From contig CALMAI010000008.1 of NCBI GenBank assembly GCA_937858825.1, forward strand, positions 1-54,746: a stretch of DNA of 54,746 nt. Reading direction: 5' to 3'. The translations under genes were made by a program, and so were the position numbers. The notes under the pieces were generated by a model. That model saw only the letters and a list, made by a program, of their open reading frames with translations, made no database searches and was not told the origin of the DNA. This DNA is from an uncultured Candidatus Peregrinibacteria bacterium. Lineage in GTDB: Bacteria; Patescibacteriota; Gracilibacteria; UBA1369. Below, one piece after another: positions 24,466 through 33,203 of this stretch. Each line of letters opens with the position of its first letter. The first letter of the stretch is position 1.

Positions 24466-25596
24466 ATGGTTATTGGCATTGATGTTCGTCCGCTTATTGG
24501 TAACAACATGAGCGGAGTTGAAATCTACACCAAGGAGCTGCTTTTGCAGCTTTTTCAGCTGTACCCTAAAACCACTTTCATCCTTTATTGCAATGCCGCA
24601 AAAAAGCAGAATCATCTCTATCAACTTTTCAATCAGCCTAATGTCAAAATTGTCCACACAAGACTTCCCAACAAACTCCTAAACCTTTCTTTATCCTGGT
24701 TTCAGTGGCCAAAAATCGACAAAACCATAAGAAAAAAAACAGGGCTTAAAGTAGACACCTTTTTCTGCCCGGATCTTCGCCTCACTCCACTCAGTAGAAA
24801 CTGCAAAAAAATCATGGTGGTTCACGATCTCTCCTACCACCACTTTCCACAGTACTTTTCACTCCGCACACGCCTCTGGTACAAACTCCTCAACCCCAAA
24901 AAGGAGTTACAAAAAAGTGACCATATTATTGTTGTTTCAAATTTCACAAAACAGGATCTCATCAAAACATATAGTCTTGATCCTCAAAAAATCACTACTA
25001 TATACGAAGGGATTAGTGATCAATTTGTCGTTAAAACAGAACAAAACATCACTTCAAAATACAATCTTCCACCCAAATATTTCCTCTTCCTCGCCACTAT
25101 TGAACCACGCAAAAATATTCAAAACCTCCTCAAAGCCTTTTCAATATTCACCCAAAAAGAGGATCATCATGACATAAAACTTGTCCTGGCCGGAAAAACA
25201 AATCCCAAAATTTTTGCAGCTGTTCCTCAAAGCCAAAAAAAGAACATTCAATTTATAGGTTTTGTTGATGAAATCGATAAACCAGCCCTTTACGCTAATG
25301 CACAGGCATTCATTTACCCATCACTCTTTGAAGGATTCGGACTGCCACTCCTGGAAGCCATGAAAACCAGAACTCCAACCATCACTTCAAATACAAGTTC
25401 AATGCCTGAGGTAGTAGGGGATGTCGCAATCCTAATCGACCCAAACAAGCCCGAAGAAATAGCTGAAGCCATGAGGCAAATCCTTCAACCTGCAGTCAAA
25501 AAAAATCTACAGGAAAAGATGGATCATCAAATCCAAAAGTTTTCATGGGAAAAGTGCGCCAAGCAAACAGCTAAGCTTCTTTCCCTTTCCGAGTAA
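24466..25596 (+). CDS. GT4-family glycosyltransferase
   Basis: Second GT-B glycosyltransferase of the cluster. Seen: MVIGIDVRPLIGNNMSGVEI at the N-terminus, KIMVVHDLSYHHFPQYFSLR, SDHIIVVSNFTKQDLIKTYS, YFLFLATIEPRKNIQNLLKA and SLFEGFGLPLLEAMKTRTPT (donor-binding E-x7-E) near residues 286-305. 376 residues is typical. The start follows the previous stop with no gap. Its 3' end overlaps the convergent AI-2E-family gene by 26 bases. Resembles mannosyl/rhamnosyl transferases of O-antigen-like clusters; exact sugar not predictable. Confidence 0.9.
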   Translation: MVIGIDVRPLIGNNMSGVEIYTKELLLQLFQLYPKTTFILYCNAAKKQNHLYQLFNQPNVKIVHTRLPNKLLNLSLSWFQWPKIDKTIRKKTGLKVDTFFCPDLRLTPLSRNCKKIMVVHDLSYHHFPQYFSLRTRLWYKLLNPKKELQKSDHIIVVSNFTKQDLIKTYSLDPQKITTIYEGISDQFVVKTEQNITSKYNLPPKYFLFLATIEPRKNIQNLLKAFSIFTQKEDHHDIKLVLAGKTNPKIFAAVPQSQKKNIQFIGFVDEIDKPALYANAQAFIYPSLFEGFGLPLLEAMKTRTPTITSNTSSMPEVVGDVAILIDPNKPEEIAEAMRQILQPAVKKNLQEKMDHQIQKFSWEKCAKQTAKLLSLSE

Positions 25597-26746
25597 AATC
25601 TTTCACAAAAATCGCAATAGTAGTTGCCACCGGAATAGCCAAGACCCATCCAAGCACAGGCAAAAATTGCCCTCCAACCATAAGCGCAAAAATAATTACA
25701 ATCGGATTAAGTCCAACAGCCCTATTCATTACATATGGAACAATAAGGTTGTTTTCAAATTGCTGGATGATCAGATAGTAAACACTCATCCAAAAAGCCA
25801 GTTCCGGAGACTGACTCGCGACAATTAAAACCGTTGGAACCCATGCAAAGAATCGACCAACAACCGGAATTGTCATACCAACACCAGAGATAAGCGCCAG
25901 GGTAAGCGCATAATTCACTCCCATTAACGCCAAACCAATATAACTTAAAATTGTCGCGATCACCGAAACCAGAAACTGTCCGCGCAACCATAAACCAACA
26001 TTATCTTTCACAGCAGCCATTCGCGTTGAAACATAAGATCCATATCGACTTGGGAAAATCGTAAGAAAAAAATCATCAATAAACCGCTCTTCCACCACCA
26101 TAAAGAAAGCCAAAATCAAAACAATAAGAGTATTGAAGAGTCCAATGGAGATCGACACAACCTGATCTGACAAAAAGCTGAAAACATTCTGAACCTGAAC
26201 TGCCGCCGATTGAATGTCAACAGCATCAACAAACTCACGCATATAAGGTTCAAGCTGCTTCCCAAAAGGAATACCTTCAAGATTCACATTATCGTTAATC
26301 ACAGCTCCATTAATATTCTGAGCGATGGCAACAACCTGATCCGCCACCAATCCCGCCACTTTTGAAACAAAAAGACCAACAAAAAAGAAAAGAACCAGAT
26401 AAACCAGGAGCATCCCTAAAAACCGGGGGATTTTATGAGCTTCCAGAAAATCAACCAAGGGATCCAGCGCCGCCGCAAAAAGAAAAGCAATAAAAAACAG
26501 GAGCAGAATTCCTCCAATATAATAAAGGAAGATGAAAAAGAGAATTGTCAGAGCCGCTACAGCTGTAGCCTTCGCAACACTTGACTGATTAAACTCTACC
26601 TCTATGGTCTGCTTTTTTTCCTGCTGATGCAAATGTGGAACCTCTGCTTTCAAAAATGAAATTGCCTTCTTTTTATTCAGCTTCTTCACGCGTTTCTGCA
26701 CATCCTCCCACCACATTCCAACCGCACTTTTTTTCTTTCGAGCCAT
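25571..26746 (-). CDS. AI-2E/PerM (UPF0118) family transporter
   Basis: 391-residue polytopic membrane protein. Seen: an N-terminal basic cytoplasmic region of about 65 residues (MARKKKSAVGMWWEDVQKRV ...), then paired helices (FFIFLYYIGGILLLFFIAFL-type), a large loop near 140-200, and the C-terminal conserved segment LMGVNYALTLALISGVGMTI, PVVGRFFAWVPTVLI and VPYVMNRAVGLNPIVIIFAL. This matches the UPF0118 family, which includes the E. coli TqsA/YdgG-type AI-2 exporter and Na+/H+ antiporter-like members; the substrate cannot be deduced. It ends inside the convergent GT4 gene and lies 4 bases downstream of the pilin-like gene on the same strand. Confidence 0.85.
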   Translation of the reverse strand: MARKKKSAVGMWWEDVQKRVKKLNKKKAISFLKAEVPHLHQQEKKQTIEVEFNQSSVAKATAVAALTILFFIFLYYIGGILLLFFIAFLFAAALDPLVDFLEAHKIPRFLGMLLVYLVLFFFVGLFVSKVAGLVADQVVAIAQNINGAVINDNVNLEGIPFGKQLEPYMREFVDAVDIQSAAVQVQNVFSFLSDQVVSISIGLFNTLIVLILAFFMVVEERFIDDFFLTIFPSRYGSYVSTRMAAVKDNVGLWLRGQFLVSVIATILSYIGLALMGVNYALTLALISGVGMTIPVVGRFFAWVPTVLIVASQSPELAFWMSVYYLIIQQFENNLIVPYVMNRAVGLNPIVIIFALMVGGQFLPVLGWVLAIPVATTIAIFVKDFTRKGKEA

Positions 26747-26750
26747 ACAT

Positions 26751-27377
26751 TTAGCTGGTTATAGCATTAATAATAAAGGTCACAAGCGACCACGAAACAA
26801 TCGCAAGTGAAAGACCCACCAACGCGTTCACAAGATATTTCTTTCCACGCTCTTTCTGATCCACCAATCCACCATAAATATAGAAATATCCGCCTATAAC
26901 AATAAACAAAACCGAAACAATCCCCGACATAGCCAAAAGAAAGTTTGCCAGGTAGGTAATGAAATAAGGGATCATTTGCAGAGAAATTCGCCCGGTCTTA
27001 ATCGCGCAACCAAGAAGAGCTGCCTGATCATCACCTTCGCCCGCTTTATCAATCTCACTCTGCGCCTCCGCCGCGTCCTGTTTTGCCTTCTCTTTTTCCG
27101 CGCAGGCATCGGGATTAACGGGATTATCCGAAATACAATCAGCAAAAAGTGCCGGATCCGCCTCCAGATCTTTATAACTATTAATTGTTCCCTGATTTTG
27201 TTGAGTCACAACATCTTTTCGACTTGGGATTTCTCCATCAACCTCATACTGATCAAGAAGTTGACGGCAATCCACACCTTCCGGCGCCCGTGGCAATAGC
27301 GTAAACTGCGCATGTGCAGGCGCTACACCAACAGTCAGCATCACCACCAACCCCACAACAAAAAACGATCGTTTCAT
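26751..27377 (-). CDS. VirB2/TrbC-like (type IV secretion pilin-type) membrane protein
   Basis: About 208 residues from the preferred start: signal peptide MKRSFFVVGLVVMLTVGVAP then AHAQF cleavage-like end, an acidic soluble region with paired Cys residues (CRQLL, DCISD, DACAE, LLGCAIK), and two C-terminal hydrophobic helices (YLANFLLAMSGIVSVLFIVI and ALVGLSLAIVSWSLVTFIIN) separated by GGYFYIYGGLVDQKERGKKY. That two-helix end is the pattern of TrbC/VirB2-like pilins common in Patescibacteria genomes. ATG at 27377 is chosen because a TATAAT sits 22 bases upstream and the upstream in-frame region would run into der. It may work with the secretion ATPase at the window's left end, but the two are not adjacent. 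Confidence 0.75.
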   Translation of the reverse strand: MKRSFFVVGLVVMLTVGVAPAHAQFTLLPRAPEGVDCRQLLDQYEVDGEIPSRKDVVTQQNQGTINSYKDLEADPALFADCISDNPVNPDACAEKEKAKQDAAEAQSEIDKAGEGDDQAALLGCAIKTGRISLQMIPYFITYLANFLLAMSGIVSVLFIVIGGYFYIYGGLVDQKERGKKYLVNALVGLSLAIVSWSLVTFIINAITS

Positions 27378-27399
27378 ATGCAATACAAATATTAACTGC

Positions 27400-27405
27400 A
27401 TTATA
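27400..27405 (-). promoter_or_regulatory. -10 box of the pilin-like gene
   Basis: Perfect TATAAT on the minus strand, 22 bases before the ATG at 27377. It lies in the gap divergent from der. Confidence 0.5.
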
Positions 27406-27444
27406 ACAGAATTGTGTTCTTCGCCATAGCAGAGTAGTATAGCC

Positions 27445-27480
27445 CCTGCTGTAAAGTTCAAACCTGTTCTAAAGTTCAAA
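27445..27480 (+). repeat. Tandem 18-base repeat abutting the der start
   Basis: Two adjacent 18-base copies (27445-27462 and 27463-27480) match at 16 of 18 positions; each ends in TAAAGTTCAAA. The second copy ends directly before the der ATG. A -10-like TATAGC at 27438-27443 lies just upstream, so both copies would be in the leader. Confidence 0.75.
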
Positions 27481-28872
27481 ATGAATGACAAAGCTCAAAA
27501 AAAAGATGGACTCCCGATAGTCGCGATAGTTGGACGGCCGAATGTTGGAAAGTCGAGCCTCTTTAATCGACTTATTCGCAAGCGATATGCCATCACATCG
27601 CCCGTAGCCGGGACAACACGTGACCGAATCTACTATCGTGCTGAATTAAACGATATTACCGTTGTTCTTGTTGACACCGGAGGTTTGGAATATGGGAAAA
27701 AACTCAACATTGAAGCCGATGTCCAAACCCAGGTAAACGTTGCCATTAAAGAAGCCGATCTCATTTTCTTTTTGGTCGATGTCAAAGACGGCCTCACTAT
27801 TGAAGATCAAAAAGCCGCGCAGATCTTACGAAAAGCCAAGAAAAAAATCATTTTTGTTGCCAATAAAATCGACCATAAAGAGTCAACTCACAATATCCCC
27901 GAGACCATGAAACTTGGATTTGGTGAACCAATCACCATGTCCGCCTACCATAATATTAATGTTGAAGAGCTTATAGACACAGCCGAAAAGATTCTAAAAG
28001 AGCAGGGATGGACCCCCATAAACAAAGCAGATCAGGAAAAACAACAGGACACTATTAACGTTTGCTTTCTTGGAAAACCAAATGTTGGAAAATCCTCATT
28101 GGTAAACGCTCTTCTTGGGAAAGAAAAAGTTATCGTCTCCGACATTCCCGGTACCACCCGCGATGCAATCGACACGGAAATCACCTGGAACGATCAAAAA
28201 TTCAACCTCATCGACACTGCTGGCCTTCGCCGACGCGGAAAAATCGAAAGAGGGATCGAAAAACTCAGCTCTTTCCGTTCACTCGACGCCATTGAACGAT
28301 CAGACATCGTTTGTCTCATTTTGGATTATGAAGAGGGGATCCGCAATCAGGATCAGCACATTTCATCATACGCGCAGGAAGCAGGGAAGGGGATCGTTTT
28401 GATTGTAAACAAAATCGATCTGATGGAAGAAAAAGAAGAGGACAAAGCTCGCACCATCATGACACTCCGCAAAAGATTTGGATTCCTTCCTTGGGCTCCG
28501 ATTATTTTCATTTCCGCACTTCACCGCAAAAACATTGAAAAAACATTAGAACTGGCCAAAGAGATTTATGAAGAACGATTCAAACGTGTCGACAGCCTGG
28601 AGCTCAACCTCTTCATGAAAAAAATCACGTATAAACACCTGCCACCAGCACATAGAAACAAACTTCCGGTCTTTTATTCCATGCAACAAGACGCCGTAAA
28701 CCCACCTTGTTTCGTCTACTATGTGAACGATCCATCCGTTATTCATTTTTCATATCGCCGCTACCTGGAAAACGAACTCCGCAAAGAGTATGGCTTTACC
28801 GGAACATCCATCCGGCTTTACTTCAAAGAAAAAGCCCGCAAAAAACGTCGAGTCAGGAAAAAAAGATCATAA
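27481..28872 (+). CDS. der: Ribosome-associated GTPase Der (EngA)
   Basis: Tandem GTPase needed for 50S subunit maturation. Seen: first G domain with VGRPNVGKSSLFNRL (about 17-31), VAGTTRDRIYY, LVDTGGLE and ANKIDHKE; second with LGKPNVGKSSLVNALLG (about 196-212), DIPGTTRDAIDTE, IDTAGLRRRGKI and VNKIDLME; and the C-terminal KH-like domain with KLPVFYSMQQDAVNPPCFVY and FTGTSIRLYFKEKARKKRR. 463 residues is normal. It is convergent with a nucleotidyltransferase-like gene, overlapping by 6 bases. Confidence 0.97.
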   Translation: MNDKAQKKDGLPIVAIVGRPNVGKSSLFNRLIRKRYAITSPVAGTTRDRIYYRAELNDITVVLVDTGGLEYGKKLNIEADVQTQVNVAIKEADLIFFLVDVKDGLTIEDQKAAQILRKAKKKIIFVANKIDHKESTHNIPETMKLGFGEPITMSAYHNINVEELIDTAEKILKEQGWTPINKADQEKQQDTINVCFLGKPNVGKSSLVNALLGKEKVIVSDIPGTTRDAIDTEITWNDQKFNLIDTAGLRRRGKIERGIEKLSSFRSLDAIERSDIVCLILDYEEGIRNQDQHISSYAQEAGKGIVLIVNKIDLMEEKEEDKARTIMTLRKRFGFLPWAPIIFISALHRKNIEKTLELAKEIYEERFKRVDSLELNLFMKKITYKHLPPAHRNKLPVFYSMQQDAVNPPCFVYYVNDPSVIHFSYRRYLENELRKEYGFTGTSIRLYFKEKARKKRRVRKKRS

Positions 28873-29790
28873 CACCCGACCATACCACTCAAAGAACGCC
28901 CGGTTAAAATCGTTCCGGCGATCAATATTATGAAATTTGAGCATTTTTTTAGTGACCACAACATTTGAACTTGGCCCAAGCTCTTTCTTCCGTCTATCAA
29001 ATCGTTTCAAATGCTTTTTCTCCAACAAAGATTCCCAAAAATCACCCAGTCGACCACCCAAAATAAACTCCCAAAAACCACAAACCATTCTTGAAAACCA
29101 TGAGCGTTCCGTAGCGTGCATTGCCCCCATTCCACCCGGAACCTCTTTTAAAAACCACGGATTTTTTTTATAAAATCGGCCAAAAATCTTATCATCCCTC
29201 CGATACACAAACTCCAAAGACCGCATCCAGTAATACAAATACACCTCATCTTCCTGCATCATGGAAGAAAGATCCATCCCATCTTCAGCCACATAAAAAC
29301 TCAGACAAAAACGCCCCGCCACCTTTTGTCCATATCTGCGAACCCCAAGAATATGGAGTAAAATCCCCGATAAAACCCGGGCAATAAAAATCCTATTCTT
29401 CTTGGTAATGATAAAAAGATCAATATCACTCTCGGAACTACAGTTTTCAAAAGCCAAAGAGTTACATACCGCAACAGCTTGAATAAAAGGAACCATGTGC
29501 AACTTGGGAATAAAACGAAAAACTTTCTTCCAATACAAGTCATTTATCGGCGCCCGGGACTCACAAACCGCCACAGTTTCTTCCCGCCTTGGTAAAAAAT
29601 AATACTCCCCACGCCGCCCCAATCGCTTTTCTTTCATCAAAAAATCATCCACTTCATCCTGAAACACTTCTGCCCCAAACATATACCGATAAAAATCCCT
29701 TCTATGAACCGGTTTATCAAAAACATCAAAAAAGCAGACGGTAGCATAGATTGATTCGCGCAAACGGGTTGGAGGGAACTTCATATTCAT
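28867..29790 (-). CDS. Nucleotidyltransferase-fold protein of unknown role
   Basis: 307 residues. Seen: NSLAFENCSSESDIDLFIIT near residues 108-127, a pattern like the GS...DxD signature of pol-beta-type nucleotidyltransferases (the usual GG/GS is AF-ENCSS, so the glycine is not evident), preceded by a winged-helix-like N-terminal region (SIYATVCFFDVFDKPVHRRD, LMKEKRLGRRGEYYFL). The C-terminal third is basic and aromatic. Similar proteins are common in Patescibacteria, with no defined substrate. A second Met at residue 3 (29784) is an alternative start. Divergent from uvrC with a 64-base gap; overlaps der by 6 bases. Confidence 0.7.
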   Translation of the reverse strand: MNMKFPPTRLRESIYATVCFFDVFDKPVHRRDFYRYMFGAEVFQDEVDDFLMKEKRLGRRGEYYFLPRREETVAVCESRAPINDLYWKKVFRFIPKLHMVPFIQAVAVCNSLAFENCSSESDIDLFIITKKNRIFIARVLSGILLHILGVRRYGQKVAGRFCLSFYVAEDGMDLSSMMQEDEVYLYYWMRSLEFVYRRDDKIFGRFYKKNPWFLKEVPGGMGAMHATERSWFSRMVCGFWEFILGGRLGDFWESLLEKKHLKRFDRRKKELGPSSNVVVTKKMLKFHNIDRRNDFNRAFFEWYGRVL

Positions 29791-29842
29791 GTTCGCATCA
29801 TAGCCCTTCCCTTCAGTTGAGAAAAACCATTTTCTTCAGTAC

Positions 29843-29848
29843 TATAAA
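29843..29848 (+). promoter_or_regulatory. -10 box giving a leaderless uvrC transcript
   Basis: TATAAA ends exactly 6 bases before the uvrC ATG, placing the expected transcription start on the A of ATG. There is no Shine-Dalgarno sequence. Confidence 0.5.
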
Positions 29849-29854
29849 CGCACC

Positions 29855-32134
29855 ATGAAAGAGTACAAACGTCAAAAATATATCCAGCACATCCTGTTAA
29901 ACCTTCCCAAGGAGCCAGGCGTCTACAAATTCAAAGATGATTCCAACAAAATCATCTACGTCGGCAAAGCAAAAAATCTAAAAAATCGAGTTTCCAGCTA
30001 TTTCCAATCTTCAAGAGATCAGACCTCCAAAACAAAAAAGATGGTGGAACAGATTGCCGATATTGAATACATCACTGTTGGATCCGATCTGGAAGCTATC
30101 ATGCTCGAAACCAACCTCATCAAAGAGCTTCACCCTAAATACAACGTCCTCATGAAGGACGACAAAAACTACGTCTACATTAAAATCACCGTGCAGGAAG
30201 ATTTTCCCCGAATCCTCATCACCCGCAAAGTCGAAAAAGACAAAGCACGCTACTTTGGACCAAAAACCGCCAAATACAAAGTCGAGCGAACCCTCAAAGT
30301 CCTCAAAAGAATTTTCCCATATCGCCACTGTAGCCTTGCCATCGATTATATCGCTCCACGCTCAGACAGCGCCGATCCAAAGCGACGCCACAAAGTGAAA
30401 GTCACTCATGCCAACATCAAATTCCCATGCATCGACTACCATATTAAAAGATGTATCGGCCCTTGTATTGGAACAGTCGACAAAGATGAGTACCGGGCCA
30501 TCATCGACCAGGTAATCCGATTCCTGGAAGGAAAACATGAAGATGTGATTGAAAAATTGAAAGCAGACATGGATCGTGCCGCGGCCGACCGCAAATTCGA
30601 ACTTGCCGCTGCTATTCGGGACAAACTTCAGGCTATTAAAGATATCATGGAAGATCAACGCATCTCCACGCCAGACCATAAAGATCTGGATGTTATCAAT
30701 TATGTCATCGCCGATGAAAAAATCTTCTACAACCTTTTTCAGATCCGCAGTGGAAAGCTCATTAACCAGGAAAACTTTGAGCTCAAAGCCCACGGTGACA
30801 ATCCTGACCAAAATCACGACCCAGAAGCCCTGAGCGACTTCCTTCAACAATACTACGAAAAAGCCACCGATCTTCCCCAGGAGGTTCTTATTCCCGAAGA
30901 GATTCAGGATCAATCAGAAATGGAATCCTGGCTGACAGAAATGCGCGGCCATAAAGTCAAAATCCTTGTACCGCAACGCGGACGCAAAAATAAACTCCTG
31001 GAACTGAGTCACAAAAACGCGCTCAGTTTTTCCAAACTCTCCAAAGTAAAATGGCAGGGACATCAAAAATCTGATCGTGAAAAAGCACTCCAAAAATTGG
31101 CAGAGATCCTCAAACTTGAATCTCCACCAAAACGCCTGGAATGCTTTGACGTATCACACTTTTCCGGAACCCAAACAGTTTCATCCATGGTCGTTTTCCA
31201 AAACGGATTCCCATTCAAACCCGACTATCGCAAATTCAAACTTCATCAGGAAACACCTGGAAAACCAGACGATTTCGCCTCAATGGAAGAAACCCTCTCC
31301 CGTAGACTTCGACACCTCAAACCATCCATCGAATCCAATCAAATCCGCCTATTAAAATCCACAAAAAAAGAGCTCAAAGATATCGAAATCCAGGACAACA
31401 TTCACTATTTCACAATTAAAAAAGAAAAAGAGCCAATTGGAGTAGTCCATATCCTCGAAACAGATAAGAAAAAATTCCTTATTCAAAAACTCGAACACAA
31501 AGAGACTTTGGATCTAAGACTCCTCTCAAAAAAAATAACCCAAAAGCTCAAAACCAAGCGGCTCTATATTGCATGCGCCTCAGATCAATTAAAACTTTTT
31601 GAAGAGGCAGGTTATATCGCCGTTCGCAAAGTACCTGACGACTTCCCTAAAACATCAAACCCCGTCCTCGTTTACGACGCGACAAAACACTTAATAGACA
31701 CTTCATTCAAAAAAAAGCCCGACCTCATTATCATCGATGGAGGAAAAGGACAGCTTGGAGCAGCCATGAAAGCCCTCAAAAAATACCAAATGGATTTACC
31801 AATTATCTCCATCGCCAAGAAAAACGAAGAGATTTATCTGCCTGGAAAATCCTTACCAATCATCATCCCAAAAGAGGACCCCACCCTCCGCATGATTCAA
31901 CACATTCGTGACGAATCACACCGTTTTGCCATCACATTCCACCAGGGTCTCCAGATGAAAGCCACCAAAAGCTCAATCCTTGATTCAGTCTATGGCATAG
32001 GAGAAGCGACAAAAATGAAGCTCCTTAAACACTTCGGCTCTCCAGAAAGCATCAAAAATGCCACCATGTACGAACTGGAACAGATCGTCGGCAAAAAAAA
32101 TGCCATTAAAATTAAAGAAGCACTGAATAAGTAA
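29855..32134 (+). CDS. uvrC: Excinuclease UvrC with an inserted GNAT-like domain
   Basis: Nucleotide excision repair nuclease making the 3' and 5' incisions. Seen: N-terminal GIY-YIG nuclease (PKEPGVYKF, IIYVGKAKNLKNRVSSYF), Cys-rich CIDYHIKRCIGPCIGTV, UVR motif KFELAAAIRDKLQAIKDI, then the RNase H-like nuclease beginning ECFDVSHFSGTQTVSSMVVF and ending in PDLIIIDGGKGQLGAAMKAL, RDESHRFAITFHQ, and C-terminal HhH motifs (SVYGIGEATKMKLLKHFGS). Length 759 exceeds the usual ~600. The excess is about 130 residues (about 490-620) between LSRRLRHLK and PDLIIIDGG, carrying EPIGVVHIL and LKLFEEAGYIAVRKVPDDFP, which resemble a GNAT acetyltransferase. The acetyl-CoA R/QxxGxG loop is not evident, so it may be structural. 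Confidence 0.96.
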   Translation: MKEYKRQKYIQHILLNLPKEPGVYKFKDDSNKIIYVGKAKNLKNRVSSYFQSSRDQTSKTKKMVEQIADIEYITVGSDLEAIMLETNLIKELHPKYNVLMKDDKNYVYIKITVQEDFPRILITRKVEKDKARYFGPKTAKYKVERTLKVLKRIFPYRHCSLAIDYIAPRSDSADPKRRHKVKVTHANIKFPCIDYHIKRCIGPCIGTVDKDEYRAIIDQVIRFLEGKHEDVIEKLKADMDRAAADRKFELAAAIRDKLQAIKDIMEDQRISTPDHKDLDVINYVIADEKIFYNLFQIRSGKLINQENFELKAHGDNPDQNHDPEALSDFLQQYYEKATDLPQEVLIPEEIQDQSEMESWLTEMRGHKVKILVPQRGRKNKLLELSHKNALSFSKLSKVKWQGHQKSDREKALQKLAEILKLESPPKRLECFDVSHFSGTQTVSSMVVFQNGFPFKPDYRKFKLHQETPGKPDDFASMEETLSRRLRHLKPSIESNQIRLLKSTKKELKDIEIQDNIHYFTIKKEKEPIGVVHILETDKKKFLIQKLEHKETLDLRLLSKKITQKLKTKRLYIACASDQLKLFEEAGYIAVRKVPDDFPKTSNPVLVYDATKHLIDTSFKKKPDLIIIDGGKGQLGAAMKALKKYQMDLPIISIAKKNEEIYLPGKSLPIIIPKEDPTLRMIQHIRDESHRFAITFHQGLQMKATKSSILDSVYGIGEATKMKLLKHFGSPESIKNATMYELEQIVGKKNAIKIKEALNK

Positions 32135-32142
32135 ACCTCACA

Positions 32143-32895
32143 CTATTCAGACTCCTCCACCTCTTTGCCATCTTTTCCATCAAACTTTGGAACAATCTTT
32201 TTCCGAAGCTCAAGTTCATCTTTATTGATTGGATGACATTCGCCTCCATCCCCACATTGCGCGTGAAAATGGTCAATCAGAGACAGAGCCTCATCATTAT
32301 TCCGAACAATATAAACATAATCAAAATCGCTCGAACTAATCAGCCCATCCTTTAAAGCATAATCAATAACCCAGTGGATAAGTTTTTCCCACATTTCGCC
32401 AACCAGAATAATCGGCTTATAACTCATCTTCTTTACCTGCAAAAGTTGCCATGTGAAAAAGAATTCCAGCATAGTCCCAACTCCGCCCGGAGTGATAACA
32501 AAAACGTTTGAAAGTTTCATAAAGGTATCAAGCCGTTCAGAAAAATTTTCAAAATCCTGTTCAAATTCAACATAAGGATTTGAAGTTTGCTCAAAGGGCA
32601 GCTCAATATTCAACCCAATTGATTCCGCGCGTCCAGCTGCATCACCAGCAGCATGCCCTTTATTCCCGGCCTCCATAAGACCAGGTCCACCTCCGGTAAC
32701 AACATCATATCCGCGGACACCAATAGCCCGGGCAAGATCAAAAATCTGTTCATAAACCTCATCCCCCGGCTTAATCCGTGCCGATCCAAAAATCGCTACA
32801 CGAAAATCACCAGTCTTTAGCTCTTTTTCAACGTCGAGCCTTTTTGCTTTATTTCCACTCCCATTTGATTGTGGAGGATTTTGATTCTCTGCCAT
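32143..32895 (-). CDS. LOG-family protein (TIGR00730-type phosphoribohydrolase-like)
   Basis: Rossmann-fold protein of the LOG family; characterised members release cytokinin bases from their 5'-monophosphates, while bacterial members may act on other nucleotides. Seen: FRVAIFGSARIKPGDEVYEQ, VVTGGGPGLMEAGNKGHAAG, and the signature PGGVGTMLEFFFTWQLLQVK near residues 138-157, then KPIILVGEMWEKLIHWV. An N-terminal polar extension of about 30 residues and an acidic C-terminus are present. 250 residues is normal with the tails. A minus-strand TATAAT at 32926-32931 lies 30 bases upstream. The substrate is not known. Confidence 0.88.
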   Translation of the reverse strand: MAENQNPPQSNGSGNKAKRLDVEKELKTGDFRVAIFGSARIKPGDEVYEQIFDLARAIGVRGYDVVTGGGPGLMEAGNKGHAAGDAAGRAESIGLNIELPFEQTSNPYVEFEQDFENFSERLDTFMKLSNVFVITPGGVGTMLEFFFTWQLLQVKKMSYKPIILVGEMWEKLIHWVIDYALKDGLISSSDFDYVYIVRNNDEALSLIDHFHAQCGDGGECHPINKDELELRKKIVPKFDGKDGKEVEESE

Positions 32896-32925
32896 ATCGC
32901 AAAATTAAATTCTAAACTTCTTTTC

Positions 32926-32931
32926 ATTATA
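32926..32931 (-). promoter_or_regulatory. -10 box of the LOG-family gene
   Basis: Perfect TATAAT on the minus strand, 30 bases before the ATG at 32895. It sits in the short gap after tRNA-Leu. Confidence 0.45.
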
Positions 32932-32989
32932 CATGAAAACAAGCCCAAAAACCAGCTCACACTTGATGCTGGCAAGGCTATTTGTTTTC

Positions 32990-33076
32990 TGGTGGGCGAG
33001 GAGGGAATCGAACCCTCACTCCATTGCTGGAATACGATTTTGAGTCGTACGCGTCTGCCAATTCCGCCACTCGCCC
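32990..33076 (-). tRNA. tRNA-Leu (CAA anticodon)
   Basis: Minus-strand cloverleaf of 87 bases with encoded CCA: acceptor GGGCGAG/CTCGCCC, anticodon stem TACGA/TCGTA around CTCAAAA (anticodon CAA, reading UUG), a long class II variable arm and T loop TTCGATT. The long variable arm and the CAA anticodon together identify Leu. Discriminator base A73 is present. Confidence 0.97.
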
Positions 33077-33203
33077 AAAAAACAGACAAGCACCATACTA
33101 AGAATCGCAGACATTAAAGTCAATCACTCAATTATAAAAAAGCCAAAATTTGTAGCATCTTTTAAAAGAAAGTGTATTATAACCAGGAATCTAATCAGAA
33201 CCG

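Noticed and set aside
30362-30913. Minus-strand open frame of 183 residues inside uvrC
   Set aside because: Lies opposite the conserved UvrC Cys-rich and UVR motif region and shows no domain of its own.
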